A stretch of DNA of 64,000 bases from Vibrio sp. ES.051 (GCF_002563795.1 NZ_PDJL01000004.1:372001-436000); one strand, 5' to 3'; shown: positions 18,051 through 27,871, counted from the stretch's first letter. A program made the numbers and translations. Notes: generated by a model from the letters alone, not told the origin.

Positions 18051-19940
18051 ATGGCAATCGAAATTAATGTACCAGACATCGGTGCGGATGAGGTTGAAGT
18101 TACTGAGATTCTTGTAAGCGTTGGCGACAAGGTTGAAGAAGAGCAGTCTCTGATCACAGTTGAAGGCGATAAAGCTTCTATGGAAGTGCCTGCTTCTCAA
18201 GCGGGTATCGTTAAAGAAATCAAAGTTGCAGAAGGCGACACGGTTTCTACTGGTTCTCTAATCATGATTTTCGAAGCCGAGGGTGCAGCTGACGCTGCAC
18301 CTGCTCCTGCGGCAGAAGCAGCTCCAGCAGCGGCTCCAGCTCCAGCAGCAGCGGCAGAACTAAAAGAAGTTCACGTACCAGACATCGGTGGTGATGAAGT
18401 CGAAGTGACTGAAATCATGGTTGCCGTTGGCGACAGCATCGAAGAAGAGCAATCTCTTCTAACGGTTGAAGGCGACAAAGCTTCTATGGAAGTGCCAGCG
18501 CCATTCGCAGGTACGCTGAAAGAGATCAAAGTTGCAGCAGGCGATAAAGTCTCGACTGGCTCTCTAATCATGATTTTCTCTACAGAATCTGGCGAAACTG
18601 CAGGTTCAGGTGTTCCAGCAGCAGCAGAAGCACCAGCAGCGGCTCCAGCAGCGTCTGCAGCGAAAGAAGTGAACGTTCCAGATATCGGTGGCGACGAAGT
18701 CGAAGTGACTGAGATCATGGTTGCCGTTGGCGACACAGTGGAAGAAGAGCAATCTCTGATCACTGTTGAAGGTGACAAAGCTTCTATGGAAGTTCCTGCA
18801 CCATTCGCTGGCACAGTTAAAGAAATCAAGATTGCAGCTGGCGACAAAGTGTCTACTGGCTCACTAATCATGGTATTCGAGGTTGCAGGCGCAGCTCCAG
18901 CTCCGACAGCGGCTCCAGCTCAAGCGGCAGCACCTGCAGCTCCGGCTCCTAAAGCAGAAGCGCCAGCTGCACCAGCAACAACTGGTGATTTCAAAGAGAA
19001 CGACGAGTACGCGCATGCGTCTCCAGTTGTTCGTCGTCTAGCGCGTGAATTTGGCGTTAACCTGTCTAAGGTTAAAGGGTCTGGTCGTAAGAGCCGTATC
19101 CTGAAGGAAGACGTTCAATCTTACGTGAAAGATGCACTTAAGCGTCTTGAGTCTGGCGCAGGTGCAGCAGCATCTGGCAAAGGTGACGGCGCTGCTCTTG
19201 GTCTTTTACCATGGCCAAAAGTGGACTTCAGCAAGTTCGGTGAAACAGAAGTTCAGAAGCTGTCTAAGATCAAGAAGATCTCTGGTGCTAACCTACATCG
19301 TAACTGGGTGATGATCCCACACGTTACACAGTGGGATAACGCAGACATCACGGCGCTAGAAGCATTCCGTAAAGAGCAGAACGCGATCGAAGCGAAGAAA
19401 GACACAGGCATGAAGATCACGCCACTTGTGTTTATTATGAAAGCTGTGGCTAAAGCACTAGAAGCGTTCCCAGCGTTCAACTCGTCTCTATCTGAAGATG
19501 GTGAAAGCATCATTCTTAAGAAGTACGTCAACGTGGGCATCGCAGTCGATACACCAAACGGTCTGGTTGTTCCTGTCTTTAAAGATGTGAACAAAAAAGG
19601 CATTTACGAGCTATCTGAAGAGCTAATGGTGGTTTCTAAGAAAGCACGTTCTGGCAAGCTAACATCGTCTGACATGCAAGGTGGCTGTTTCACCATCTCT
19701 AGCCTTGGCGGTATCGGCGGTACGGCGTTTACACCAATCGTAAACGCGCCAGAAGTTGGTATCCTAGGTGTGTCTAAGTCTGAGATGAAGCCGGTATGGA
19801 ACGGTAAAGAGTTCGAACCGCGTCTACAACTTCCACTGTCTTTATCATACGACCACCGTGTGATCGATGGTGCTGAAGGTGCGCGATTCATCACTTACCT
19901 AAACTCATGTCTATCTGACATTCGTCGTCTAGTTCTTTAA
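18051..19940 (+). CDS. aceF: Dihydrolipoyl acetyltransferase E2 with three lipoyl domains
   Basis: Core of the pyruvate dehydrogenase complex, moving acetyl groups to CoA. It is 629 residues: three lipoyl domains with the GDKAS lysine at about K41, K143 and K243, each followed by an Ala/Pro-rich linker. Next come a peripheral subunit-binding domain around 325-360 ([19 protein letters not shown]) and the catalytic domain ending in [15 protein letters not shown], with the active-site His and Asp near 603-607. Domains two and three are spaced exactly 100 codons apart and are nearly identical in DNA as well as in protein. Three lipoyl domains match E. coli AceF. Confidence 0.98.
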   Translation: MAIEINVPDIGADEVEVTEILVSVGDKVEEEQSLITVEGDKASMEVPASQAGIVKEIKVAEGDTVSTGSLIMIFEAEGAADAAPAPAAEAAPAAAPAPAAAAELKEVHVPDIGGDEVEVTEIMVAVGDSIEEEQSLLTVEGDKASMEVPAPFAGTLKEIKVAAGDKVSTGSLIMIFSTESGETAGSGVPAAAEAPAAAPAASAAKEVNVPDIGGDEVEVTEIMVAVGDTVEEEQSLITVEGDKASMEVPAPFAGTVKEIKIAAGDKVSTGSLIMVFEVAGAAPAPTAAPAQAAAPAAPAPKAEAPAAPATTGDFKENDEYAHASPVVRRLAREFGVNLSKVKGSGRKSRILKEDVQSYVKDALKRLESGAGAAASGKGDGAALGLLPWPKVDFSKFGETEVQKLSKIKKISGANLHRNWVMIPHVTQWDNADITALEAFRKEQNAIEAKKDTGMKITPLVFIMKAVAKALEAFPAFNSSLSEDGESIILKKYVNVGIAVDTPNGLVVPVFKDVNKKGIYELSEELMVVSKKARSGKLTSSDMQGGCFTISSLGGIGGTAFTPIVNAPEVGILGVSKSEMKPVWNGKEFEPRLQLPLSLSYDHRVIDGAEGARFITYLNSCLSDIRRLVL

Positions 19941-20206
19941 TAGAAACTAGATGAATGAGAGGCGGCAATTTAGCCGCCTCTGCTAATCATAATTACCGAT
20001 AATTTGATGTTCACCCTTGCTTAGCTCTGGGTTTTTACAATCGAATTGTTGTCTAGCTCACAGGCTAAATTGATTTACTTTTCACACCATTAACATCTCT
20101 GTAAACTGTTAGTGGTCTGAAAATAACTGTTTAAAACCAGTCTCTCTTAAACATAAAAATCGATACCCACTCAGCCTGTTAGGGATAATGACTACAAGAG
20201 GTCAAA

Positions 20207-21634
20207 ATGAGCAAAGAAATTAAAGCCCAAGTTGTTGTACTTGGTTCTGGTCCTGCTGGTTACTCCGCTGCATTCCGTTGTGCGGATTTAGGTCTTGAAA
20301 CTGTATTAGTTGAACGTTACAGCACGCTTGGCGGTGTATGTTTGAACGTGGGTTGTATCCCATCTAAAGCACTGCTTCACGTTTCTAAAGTAATAGAAGA
20401 AGCGAAAGCGATGGCTGACCACGGCGTTGTATTCGGTGAGCCTCAAACAGACATCAGCAAGATCCGTATCTGGAAAGATAAGGTTGTTAACCAACTGACT
20501 GGCGGCCTAAGCGGCATGGCTAAGATGCGTAATGTTACGGTTGTTAACGGTTACGGTAAGTTCACTGGCCCTAACTCTATCCTTGTAGAAGGCGAAGGTG
20601 AGTCGACAGTTGTTAACTTCGACAACGCAATCGTTGCGGCGGGTTCTCGTCCAATCAAACTGCCATTTATTCCGCATGAAGACCCACGTATTTGGGACTC
20701 AACTGACGCTCTTGAACTGAAAGAAGTGCCAGAAAAACTGCTTATCATGGGTGGTGGTATCATCGGCCTAGAAATGGGGACGGTTTACCATTCTCTAGGT
20801 TCTAACGTTGAAGTTGTTGAAATGTTTGATCAGGTAATCCCTGCGGCAGACAAAGATATCGTGAAAGTCTTCACTAAGCGTATCAAAGACAAGTTCAAGC
20901 TCATGCTAGAAACGAAAGTAACCGCAGTTGAAGCCAAAGAAGACGGTATCTACGTTTCAATGGAAGGCAAAAAAGCCCCTGCTGAAGCAGAGCGTTACGA
21001 TGCGGTTCTTGTCGCTATCGGCCGTGTACCAAACGGCAAACAACTCGATGGTGAACAAGCGGGTCTAGAAATCGACGAGCGCGGCTTCATCAACGTTGAT
21101 AAGCAAATGCGCACTAATGTACCTCACATCTTCGCGATCGGTGACATCGTTGGTCAACCAATGCTTGCGCACAAAGGTGTGCATGAAGGTCACGTGGCAG
21201 CTGAAGTTATTGCAGGTAAGAAACACTACTTCGACCCTAAAGTTATTCCTTCAATCGCGTACACTGAGCCAGAAGTCGCTTGGGTTGGTAAGACTGAGAA
21301 AGAAGCGAAAGAAGAAGGCATCAAATACGAAGTGGCAACATTCCCATGGGCCGCTTCCGGTCGTGCAATCGCATCTGACTGCGAAGATGGTATGACTAAG
21401 CTTATCTTCGACAAAGAGACACACCGCGTAATTGGTGGTGCTGTCGTTGGTACGAACGGTGGCGAACTGCTGGGTGAAATCGGTCTCGCGATCGAAATGG
21501 GTTGTGATGCAGAAGATATCGCGCTAACTATCCATGCCCACCCAACGCTACACGAGTCTGTCGGTCTAGCTGCTGAAGTATTTGAAGGTTCTATCACTGA
21601 TCTTCCAAACAAAAAAGCAGTGAAGAAGAAGTAA
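20207..21634 (+). CDS. lpdA: Dihydrolipoamide dehydrogenase E3
   Basis: FAD flavoprotein that reoxidises lipoyl groups with NAD+ for the pyruvate and 2-oxoglutarate dehydrogenase complexes and glycine cleavage. It is 475 residues. The N-terminal FAD fold is GSGPAGYSAAFRCADLG, and the redox disulphide is C45-C50 in GGVCLNVGCIPSKALLH. The NAD fold is MGGGIIGLEMGTVYHSLG, and the catalytic HAHPTLHESVG is near the C-terminus. It lies 266 bp after aceF. That gap has a GC-rich hairpin (19959-19980) but no T run, so read-through from aceEF plus a promoter of its own is likely, as in E. coli. Confidence 0.98.
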   Translation: MSKEIKAQVVVLGSGPAGYSAAFRCADLGLETVLVERYSTLGGVCLNVGCIPSKALLHVSKVIEEAKAMADHGVVFGEPQTDISKIRIWKDKVVNQLTGGLSGMAKMRNVTVVNGYGKFTGPNSILVEGEGESTVVNFDNAIVAAGSRPIKLPFIPHEDPRIWDSTDALELKEVPEKLLIMGGGIIGLEMGTVYHSLGSNVEVVEMFDQVIPAADKDIVKVFTKRIKDKFKLMLETKVTAVEAKEDGIYVSMEGKKAPAEAERYDAVLVAIGRVPNGKQLDGEQAGLEIDERGFINVDKQMRTNVPHIFAIGDIVGQPMLAHKGVHEGHVAAEVIAGKKHYFDPKVIPSIAYTEPEVAWVGKTEKEAKEEGIKYEVATFPWAASGRAIASDCEDGMTKLIFDKETHRVIGGAVVGTNGGELLGEIGLAIEMGCDAEDIALTIHAHPTLHESVGLAAEVFEGSITDLPNKKAVKKK

Positions 21635-21656
21635 GCTTTTTCTGATTGAATAACAT

Positions 21657-21683
21657 AAACCGCTGCATTGCAGCGGTTTTTTT
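21657..21683 (+). terminator. Terminator of lpdA
   Basis: AAACCGCTGC, ATT and GCAGCGGTTT form a 10-bp stem followed by T residues, 22 bp past the lpdA stop. Confidence 0.94.
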
Positions 21684-21723
21684 ATGCTTGCTCAATAGCC
21701 ATACAAAAGCGCAGTAAGTGACA

Positions 21724-21764
21724 GATAAAGACAAGCCCACCATGTAAGTGGGCTTGTCTTTATC
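21724..21764 (-). terminator. Terminator of the luxR-type gene
   Basis: A perfect 17-bp stem (21724-21740 with 21748-21764) and a 7-nt loop, 12 bp past the stop of the regulator. Inner sequence AAGCCCAC/GTGGGCTT. It is symmetrical and could also stop read-through from lpdA. Confidence 0.88.
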
Positions 21765-21776
21765 TCAAGTTAGGCT

Positions 21777-22391
21777 CTAGTGTTCATGGTTGTAAATACA
21801 AAGCATATCTAAGTATGAGTTAACCAGTTGCTGAAGCTCTGCTTCACCTTTAGATCGGTTCGCTTGAACAAACAGCGAGTAACAAATGCCGTGGAACAGG
21901 TTTGCCAAATGTTCTGGGTCATGCTGTTCACGGACTTCACCACGCTCAATCGCTTTCATGAACATGTTTTGTACCAGCAGTTGATTGGTCCTATTGGTTG
22001 AAACAAACAGCGGCCATACCTCATCACGAGTTGAAGCACTCCATTCGAACCACACTTTCAACCAGTGGCAATCTTGGCTTATCAATTCGATCATAGCGTT
22101 GGCGATATTCGCAATATTGTCACGAGCGTGTATGTCTAAGTCAATGTTATCCGAAAGGAAGTTCGAAAATTGACGTACTACATGGTTGAGTACTTCATCA
22201 ACGAGATCTTCCCGAGTCGGGAAGTAGTTAAACACGGTAGCAACAGAAACTTGAGCGATTTCTGCGATATCAGCGTGACCACCACGGCCAATGCCACGGC
22301 GAGCAAATACTTCGAGTGCGATTTCCATCAATTGTTGCTTACGCTTGATAGGGGAAAGCCTAGTTCTCGGTCTCTTTGCAATTGAGTCCAT
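21777..22391 (-). CDS. luxR: Quorum-sensing master regulator, LuxR/OpaR/SmcR/HapR family
   Basis: TetR-type regulator that is the high-cell-density output of the Vibrio quorum-sensing cascade. The start at 22391 (MDSIAKRPRTRLSPIKRKQQ) gives 204 residues and leaves a good AAGGA spacing of nine bases; an ATG two codons earlier lies too near that AAGGA. The helix-turn-helix DIAEIAQVSVATVFNYFPTRE and the preceding RRGIGRGGHADI are the family hallmarks. The C-terminal ligand/dimer domain contains HWLKVWFEWSASTRDEVWPLF and ends LDMLCIYNHEH. The symbol depends on species (luxR in V. harveyi, opaR, smcR, hapR). Two regulatory elements lie upstream, described separately. Confidence 0.95.
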   Translation of the reverse strand: MDSIAKRPRTRLSPIKRKQQLMEIALEVFARRGIGRGGHADIAEIAQVSVATVFNYFPTREDLVDEVLNHVVRQFSNFLSDNIDLDIHARDNIANIANAMIELISQDCHWLKVWFEWSASTRDEVWPLFVSTNRTNQLLVQNMFMKAIERGEVREQHDPEHLANLFHGICYSLFVQANRSKGEAELQQLVNSYLDMLCIYNHEH

Positions 22392-22401
22392 ATCCATTTT
22401 T

Positions 22402-22423
22402 CCTTGCCATTTGAGTTGATGTT
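22402..22423 (-). promoter_or_regulatory. Candidate Qrr sRNA pairing site in the luxR-type 5' UTR
   Basis: On the minus strand this segment reads AACATCAACTCA then AATGGCAAGG, directly covering the ribosome binding site. It resembles the complement of the conserved Qrr core as I remember it (AACAACGTCAGTTGGCTAGG), sharing AACA, TCA, TGGC and AGG in order. Qrr1-5 are known to repress luxR/hapR at low cell density with Hfq by pairing here. The site assignment is by similarity only; no qrr gene is in the window. Confidence 0.6.
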
Positions 22424-22540
22424 GGGGGTTATCCCCTAATTGATTATTTTAATAATTGCTTAAAGCATTGATGAGTGTAATGGTGCATATGAGCAAGGTC
22501 AATATCTAGAGGGGGATTTATATACAGGGGTATCAATATA

Positions 22541-22562
22541 ATTGATAACTTGAGTTGTTAAT
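22541..22562. promoter_or_regulatory. Possible LuxR-family operator (autoregulation)
   Basis: ATTGATAACT followed by TG and AGTTGTTAAT is an inverted repeat with 8 of 10 half-site matches. The TTGATAA half-site resembles the LuxR/HapR consensus (TTATTGATAAA...). It is about 150 bp upstream of the regulator, where LuxR-type autorepression sites are known. Confidence 0.35.
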
Positions 22563-22710
22563 TTTATAAAACTAAGCCTTTCTTCCAAGAGTTTTTGGCG
22601 ATGGGATGCGACTTTCAACCCAATCAGCGGGGTGATACACTACACGCCGTAAGATTAGGTGATCGTTTGCGTGCGACTTACCTCAACCCACAAATTAGAT
22701 TGAGCACAGT

Positions 22711-23241
22711 ATGAAACATACAATAGAAGTCATGATTTCTGAGCAAGAAGTTCAGGAGCGAATTCGTGAATTAGGCAAACAAATTACAGAGCGTTATCAA
22801 GGTAGTGAAGATCTTGTTTTGGTAGGTCTATTGCGTGGTTCCTTTGTATTTATGGCCGATTTAGCACGTGCTATCGAACTGACTCACCAAGTTGATTTTA
22901 TGACGGCGTCTAGCTATGGCAACACGATGACAAGCTCGCGTGATGTGCGCATCTTGAAAGATTTAGATGATGATATCAAAGGCAAAGACGTTCTGCTCGT
23001 TGAGGACATTATTGATACTGGTAACACGTTGAATAAAATCCGTGAAATCTTATCTTTGCGAGAGCCGAAATCTATTGCAATCTGTACGCTGTTGGACAAA
23101 CCGTCTCGTCGTGAAGTGAATGTTCCTGTCGACTGGATCGGTTTCGAAATTCCAGATGAATTTGTTGTTGGTGTGGGTATCGATTACGCTCAGAAATACC
23201 GTCACCTACCGTACATCGGTAAAGTTATCCCTCAAGAGTAA
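22711..23241 (+). CDS. hpt: Hypoxanthine phosphoribosyltransferase
   Basis: Purine salvage enzyme forming IMP from hypoxanthine and PRPP. It is 176 residues, the usual length. The PRPP-binding motif is [18 protein letters not shown], preceded by the flexible-loop region [16 protein letters not shown]. The end [17 protein letters not shown] is typical of Hpt. Standalone plus-strand gene closed by a bidirectional terminator. Confidence 0.97.
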   Translation: MKHTIEVMISEQEVQERIRELGKQITERYQGSEDLVLVGLLRGSFVFMADLARAIELTHQVDFMTASSYGNTMTSSRDVRILKDLDDDIKGKDVLLVEDIIDTGNTLNKIREILSLREPKSIAICTLLDKPSRREVNVPVDWIGFEIPDEFVVGVGIDYAQKYRHLPYIGKVIPQE

Positions 23242-23271
23242 TCAAGGGTCGTGAAAAAAATTATCAAATAT

Positions 23272-23302
23272 AAAAAACGCCCAAAAGCCTGGGCGTTTTT
23301 TT
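23272..23302. terminator. Bidirectional terminator between hpt and can
   Basis: AAAAAACGCCCA and TGGGCGTTTTTTT form a long stem with loop AAAGCC. It lies 30 bp past hpt and 15 bp past the convergent carbonic anhydrase gene, with A and T tracts on both sides. Confidence 0.93.
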
Positions 23303-23317
23303 ATTGAGTTTGGTTGC

Positions 23318-23986
23318 TTAACGACACAGCAGTTCGTTGTCCGGATTTAAAATCATCGAAAGGGCTTTCTGGTAAGAAGCTTCAACGGTTGCTTGCGAGT
23401 TTGAACGAATGCCCAAGTATTCCAAACGTCCATCTTCAATACCATAGACCACGCCATGTACTTCTACATCTTGGCCGCGCTGCCAAGCGTTTTGCATGAT
23501 GGTCGAGTTGCCTAGGTTATACACTTGTTCTGCAACATTAAGTTCGCCTAATTTATCCGCACGATCGTGTTCTGGCATCTGCTCTAGATAAGAGCGGTGC
23601 TTGAAATAGATATCCCTAATATGGAGCAACCAGTTGTTAATAAGGCCTAATTGAGGATTATCTATGGCCGCATTGACACCACCACAACCATAGTGGCCAC
23701 ACACAATAATGTGTTTGACTTTAAGAACGTCGACCGCATATTGAACTACCGAGAGGCAATTTAGGTCGGTGTGGATGACTTGGTTTGCAACATTACGGTG
23801 AACGAATAGTTCACCGGAGTATAGCCCGGTTAATCGTTCTGCAGGTACGCGACTATCAGAACAGCCAATCCAAAGAAAATCGGGTTTTTGACCCTCTGCG
23901 AGTTTAGCGAAATATTCAGGTCGACCAGATTTGATCTCTTCTGACCATTTTGAATTGTTTTCAAATAACTGTTTAATTTCCGGCAT
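23318..23986 (-). CDS. can: Beta-class carbonic anhydrase
   Basis: Zinc enzyme that interconverts CO2 and bicarbonate in the cytoplasm. It is 222 residues from the ATG at 23986 ([18 protein letters not shown]), the Can N-terminus; the frame is open 27 codons further without similarity. Zinc ligands C42, H98 and C101 and the D44/R46 dyad ([10 protein letters not shown] and CGHYGCGG) are all in place, matching E. coli Can. It is divergent from a SulP-family transporter gene 276 bp away, which suggests a bicarbonate-supply pair. Confidence 0.96.
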   Translation of the reverse strand: MPEIKQLFENNSKWSEEIKSGRPEYFAKLAEGQKPDFLWIGCSDSRVPAERLTGLYSGELFVHRNVANQVIHTDLNCLSVVQYAVDVLKVKHIIVCGHYGCGGVNAAIDNPQLGLINNWLLHIRDIYFKHRSYLEQMPEHDRADKLGELNVAEQVYNLGNSTIMQNAWQRGQDVEVHGVVYGIEDGRLEYLGIRSNSQATVEASYQKALSMILNPDNELLCR

Positions 23987-24262
23987 CTTGCAAACTACTT
24001 CCTTTAAAATATAAAAGCACTGACGGCCATGTGAATATAGCAAGCGATCAGAGTTGTAACTATACACAATGTTACAATTTCGATCTCGTTAATTCTTTAT
24101 CAGACTGGACTCATCTGACTTGTTCCAGCGAATAAATCCGTACAATTGAGCCGAGTTATTTTTTGACAAAATATAGCCGTAACGTATTTATGGTTTTATT
24201 TTTGATATGTCTCGTTAGAGTAATACTATTTTCTTTTTTTATTTACAGCAGGGAACTAAGCA

Positions 24263-25933
24263 GTGTTCGGTAGTCGTTTTGAAGATATCAATTTCAAAGG
24301 AGATGTATTTGGCGGGGTAACCACGGCGATAATCTCTCTTCCTTTGGCGTTAGCGTTCGGTGTTGCCTCTGGTGCAGGGGCAGAAGCCGGCCTTTGGGGC
24401 GCCATCATGGTGGGCTTATTTGCCTCGTTGTTCGGTGGCTCGAATACGCTGATATCAGAGCCAACCGGACCGATGACGGTAATCATGACCGCAGTTTTGA
24501 CCAGTATGATGACCAAGTATCCGGAAACGGGGATGGCCATGACGTTTACCGTGGTGATGATGGCGGGGGCGTTTCAGATCTTACTGGGGACTTTAAAACT
24601 TGGTAAATACGTGACACTGATGCCTTATAGCGTGATTTCTGGCTTTATGTCGGGAATAGGCGTTATCCTGATTATTCTGCAGTTATCGCCATTGATGGGA
24701 CATGCCGCTCCTGCTGGTGGTGTGCTCGGAACGCTCTCTTCCTTACCAGAGACCATTTCTCACCTCAAGTTCAGTGAATTGTTTTTGGGCTTGCTGACTT
24801 TAGGCATCCTTTTTTTCTTCCCGAAGCAATATCGGAAATATGTCCCAGCGCAGCTGGTGGCTTTAGTTACCGTGACTGTGTTGTCGATGATTTTTTTTGA
24901 TACTGAAGCTATCCGCCGCATCGGTGAAATTCCTGCAGGGTTGCCTTCTCTTATCGCGCCACACATTAACCCTGAGATGTTCGTCGAAATGGTTATTGAT
25001 GCGTTAGTCTTAGGTACGCTAGGTTGTATCGACACATTGTTAACTGCCGTGATTGGGGATTCGTTGACGCGTAAAGAACATGACTCAGATAAGGAACTTC
25101 GAGGTCAGGGGTTAGCGAACATGATCTCTGGTTTGTTTGGTGCTCTGCCTGGCGCAGGTGCAACCATGGGCACTGTCACCAATATTCAAGTTGGTGCGCG
25201 TTCGCCCTTATCTGGTGTGATCCGTGCGCTTATGCTGGCATTGGTGGTGCTTGTTGCTGGTGGGTTAACTGAGCCCATCCCAATGGCGGTACTGGCAGGG
25301 ATTGCGGTGTATGTTGGCTTTAATATTCTGGATTGGAGCTTTATTCAACGTGCCCATAAAGTGAGCTTTTCGGGGATGGCGGTGATGTACGGCGTGATGC
25401 TGTTAACGGTGTTTGTGGATCTGATCGTGGCGGTTGGGTTAGGAGTGTTCATTTCTAATATTATTATCATTGAACGCTTGAGCCGAGAACAGGCTCGTCA
25501 AGTGAAAGCGATCAGTGATGCGGATGAAGACGATGTGCCGTTGACAGACAGTGAGCGGGAGTTATTGGAGCGCGCTAACGGTAAAGTACTGTTCTTCTAT
25601 CTGTCTGGACCCATGATCTTCAGCGTATCCAAAGCGATTTCGCGTCAGCACTCCAGTATTTCTGACTACGATGTGATGATCCTCGATCTTACCGATGTGC
25701 CAATGATTGATGTCACCGTGGGTTTGGCACTGGAAAATGCGATTAAAGATGCTTTGGATGCGCATTGTGCCGTATATCTATTATGTCCAAACCAGCAAAC
25801 GCGAGAGCAATTAGAGAAATTTCACGTTATTGACCTTGTGCCTGATGCCAATTTGTATCAGTTCCGTTATGAAGCTTTAAATGCCGCGGTCGCGCATGTA
25901 GAGGCCGATCAATATCAGCGCATTACGGCGTAG
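24263..25933 (+). CDS. SulP-family anion transporter with STAS domain
   Basis: A 556-residue SulP (SLC26) family protein. It opens with a GTG giving MFGSRFEDINFKGDVFGGVT, with AGGGA upstream. The N-terminal two thirds have 11-14 membrane segments, including the family signature LPLALAFGVASGAGAEAGLWGAI. The C-terminal STAS domain covers about residues 435-545 (VLFFYLSGPMIFSVSKAI and VMILDLTDVPMIDVTVGLAL). Family substrates include sulfate, bicarbonate and dicarboxylates. Its position opposite a carbonic anhydrase gene favours bicarbonate, but this is inference. Confidence 0.92.
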   Translation: MFGSRFEDINFKGDVFGGVTTAIISLPLALAFGVASGAGAEAGLWGAIMVGLFASLFGGSNTLISEPTGPMTVIMTAVLTSMMTKYPETGMAMTFTVVMMAGAFQILLGTLKLGKYVTLMPYSVISGFMSGIGVILIILQLSPLMGHAAPAGGVLGTLSSLPETISHLKFSELFLGLLTLGILFFFPKQYRKYVPAQLVALVTVTVLSMIFFDTEAIRRIGEIPAGLPSLIAPHINPEMFVEMVIDALVLGTLGCIDTLLTAVIGDSLTRKEHDSDKELRGQGLANMISGLFGALPGAGATMGTVTNIQVGARSPLSGVIRALMLALVVLVAGGLTEPIPMAVLAGIAVYVGFNILDWSFIQRAHKVSFSGMAVMYGVMLLTVFVDLIVAVGLGVFISNIIIIERLSREQARQVKAISDADEDDVPLTDSERELLERANGKVLFFYLSGPMIFSVSKAISRQHSSISDYDVMILDLTDVPMIDVTVGLALENAIKDALDAHCAVYLLCPNQQTREQLEKFHVIDLVPDANLYQFRYEALNAAVAHVEADQYQRITA

Positions 25934-26182
25934 TTATTGGGTTAATTGACAACGCAGCGGGGGGGGAGCTTCCTGCTGCGAATATGAGAAGGTCATTTTC
26001 ATAACCCTGAAGTGGGTAGGGGTGATACTTCCATTATTATGGAAGGGTTTAATTGTAATCATCGTTATTCAACGATAAACTGATGTATCTTCAGTACAAT
26101 ACCCATGACGTTTCTAGTATTAAATCGCAGATAAATGTTTCATCGGTATTAGTCATCACAAACCAATGGCAACTACTACGCT

Positions 26183-27100
26183 ATGTACGCATTAGAAATT
26201 GAACAGCTACGCAAGACGTATGCAGGCGGCTTTGAGGCGTTAAAAGGTATTACTCTTCAAGTTAAAAAAGGGGATTTCTACGCGCTTCTGGGTCCAAATG
26301 GTGCAGGAAAATCAACCACTATCGGCATCATCTCTTCTTTGGTGAATAAAACGTCCGGAACGACAAAAGTTTTCGGTTACGACATTGATACTGATCTGGA
26401 ACTGGCAAAACAGAACTTAGGTCTGGTACCACAAGAGTTCAACTTCAACCAATTCGAAACCGTTGAGCAAATCGTGATACAGCAAGCCGGTTACTATGGC
26501 GTGTCTAAAGTGTTAGCGAAAGCGCGCGCAGAGAAATATTTGAAGAAGTTAGAGTTGTGGGAAAAGCGTAAAGAACGCGCCCGTAACTTGTCTGGCGGTA
26601 TGAAGCGCCGCTTGATGATCGCTCGAGCATTGATGCATGAACCGCAACTGTTGATCCTTGATGAACCAACCGCCGGGGTCGATATTGAATTGCGCCGCTC
26701 TATGTGGGACTTCTTAAAAGAGATCAATCAAGAGTTGGGTATTACCATTATTTTGACCACGCACTATCTAGAAGAAGCGGAGATGTTGTGTCGCAATATT
26801 GGCATTATTCATCGTGGTGAGCTGATCGAAAATACCACGATGAAGGCACTGTTAGGCAAGTTAAGTGTGGAAACTTTTATTTTGGATATTGAATCCGATA
26901 GCGAAGTTCCAGTGCTTGACGGCGTGAGTCAACAGCATATCGTTAACGGCTCATTAGAGATTGAACTGGATAAAAGCCAAGGTTTGAATGCCGTGTTCAG
27001 CCAGTTAACCGAGCATGGCATTAAAGTACTGTCAATGCGTAACAAAGCCAACCGACTTGAAGAGTTATTTGTCAGCATTGTCAGAGGGGGGAGCAAGTAA
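26183..27100 (+). CDS. yadG: ABC-2 type exporter ATP-binding subunit YadG
   Basis: A 305-residue ABC ATPase of the drug/polysaccharide-export (DRA) type. Walker A is GPNGAGKSTTIGI, the signature is NLSGGMKRRLMIARALMHEPQ, Walker B is LLILDEPTAGVD, and the switch His is in TTHYLEEAEML. The C-terminal 80 residues are the usual extra domain of this group. It is directly followed by its permease, with no gap. The substrate is unknown, as for E. coli YadGH. Confidence 0.93.
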   Translation: MYALEIEQLRKTYAGGFEALKGITLQVKKGDFYALLGPNGAGKSTTIGIISSLVNKTSGTTKVFGYDIDTDLELAKQNLGLVPQEFNFNQFETVEQIVIQQAGYYGVSKVLAKARAEKYLKKLELWEKRKERARNLSGGMKRRLMIARALMHEPQLLILDEPTAGVDIELRRSMWDFLKEINQELGITIILTTHYLEEAEMLCRNIGIIHRGELIENTTMKALLGKLSVETFILDIESDSEVPVLDGVSQQHIVNGSLEIELDKSQGLNAVFSQLTEHGIKVLSMRNKANRLEELFVSIVRGGSK

Positions 27101-27871
27101 ATGTACGGATTATATTGGACGGCATTTCGCAGTTTGCTGAGTAAAGAGATCACACGTTTTACGCGAATTTGGGTACAAACCTTAGTGCCACCTGCGATTA
27201 CTATGACGTTGTACTTCATCATTTTCGGAAACTTGATCGGTTCACGTATCGGTGAAATGAGCGGCTTTAGTTATATGGAATATATCGTCCCTGGTTTGAT
27301 CATGATGTCAGTGATCACCAACTCCTATTCCAATGTCGCCTCATCGTTTTTTAGCGCGAAACTGCAGAAAAACATCGAAGAGTTATTGGTCGCTCCGGTG
27401 CCTAATTACGTGATCATTTGGGGCTACGTGATGGGTGGAGTGACAAGAGGCTTACTGGTCGGCGCGATTGTCACTTGTGTTTCTTTACTGTTTGTTGACC
27501 TGCAAGTGGAGCACTGGGGCATTATTGTCGCAACGGTATTCATGACGTCGGTCGTGTTTGCGCTTGGCGGGTTGATCAATGCGGTATACGCGAAAACATT
27601 TGATGATATCTCTATTATTCCAACGTTTATTTTGACGCCGCTGACCTATTTAGGCGGGGTATTTTATTCGATTAGTCTGTTGCCTGAGTTTTGGCAAGGA
27701 GTGTCTAAAATTAACCCGATCGTTTATATGGTGAATGCGTTCCGCTACGGTTTCTTAGGGGTGTCTGATGTTGGAATCGTCACTTCATTTAGTGTCTTGG
27801 CGATATTCGTCATCGCGTTATACGCGGTTGCGCATTACTTAGTTACGAAGGGGATTGGCTTACGCTCGTAA
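27101..27871 (+). CDS. yadH: ABC-2 type exporter permease YadH
   Basis: A 256-residue membrane protein with six predicted segments of the ABC-2 permease family. It carries the family pattern FEELLVAPVPNYVI-like (here NIEELLVAPVPNYVIIWGYV) and LTPLTYLGGVFYSI. The start codon follows the yadG stop at once, so the pair forms one operon. Substrate unknown. Confidence 0.93.
   Translation: MYGLYWTAFRSLLSKEITRFTRIWVQTLVPPAITMTLYFIIFGNLIGSRIGEMSGFSYMEYIVPGLIMMSVITNSYSNVASSFFSAKLQKNIEELLVAPVPNYVIIWGYVMGGVTRGLLVGAIVTCVSLLFVDLQVEHWGIIVATVFMTSVVFALGGLINAVYAKTFDDISIIPTFILTPLTYLGGVFYSISLLPEFWQGVSKINPIVYMVNAFRYGFLGVSDVGIVTSFSVLAIFVIALYAVAHYLVTKGIGLRS

Larger units (their letters stand above)
22392..22710. 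other. 319-bp intergenic region between the luxR-type gene and hpt
   Basis: Shared upstream region of two divergent genes. It contains the candidate Qrr pairing site next to the regulator and a LuxR-like inverted repeat (both listed separately). The hpt promoter must also lie here, but I cannot place it with confidence. Confidence 0.6.

Noticed and set aside
18371..18871. Antisense open frame (166 codons) opposite aceF
   Set aside because: Repetitive because aceF has repeated lipoyl domains; no independent evidence of coding.
18051..18900. Regularly spaced repeats resembling an array
   Set aside because: They are coding lipoyl-domain repeats of aceF, not CRISPR or a satellite repeat.
19959..19980. 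GC-rich hairpin after aceF as a terminator
   Set aside because: Perfect 8-bp stem but no following T run; more likely a processing or stabilising hairpin before lpdA.
25959..25966. Run of eight G residues after the SulP gene (possible phase-variable tract)
   Set aside because: It is 25 bp past the stop codon, not in a reading frame or between promoter elements, and sits in a weak hairpin; a switch role is unsupported.
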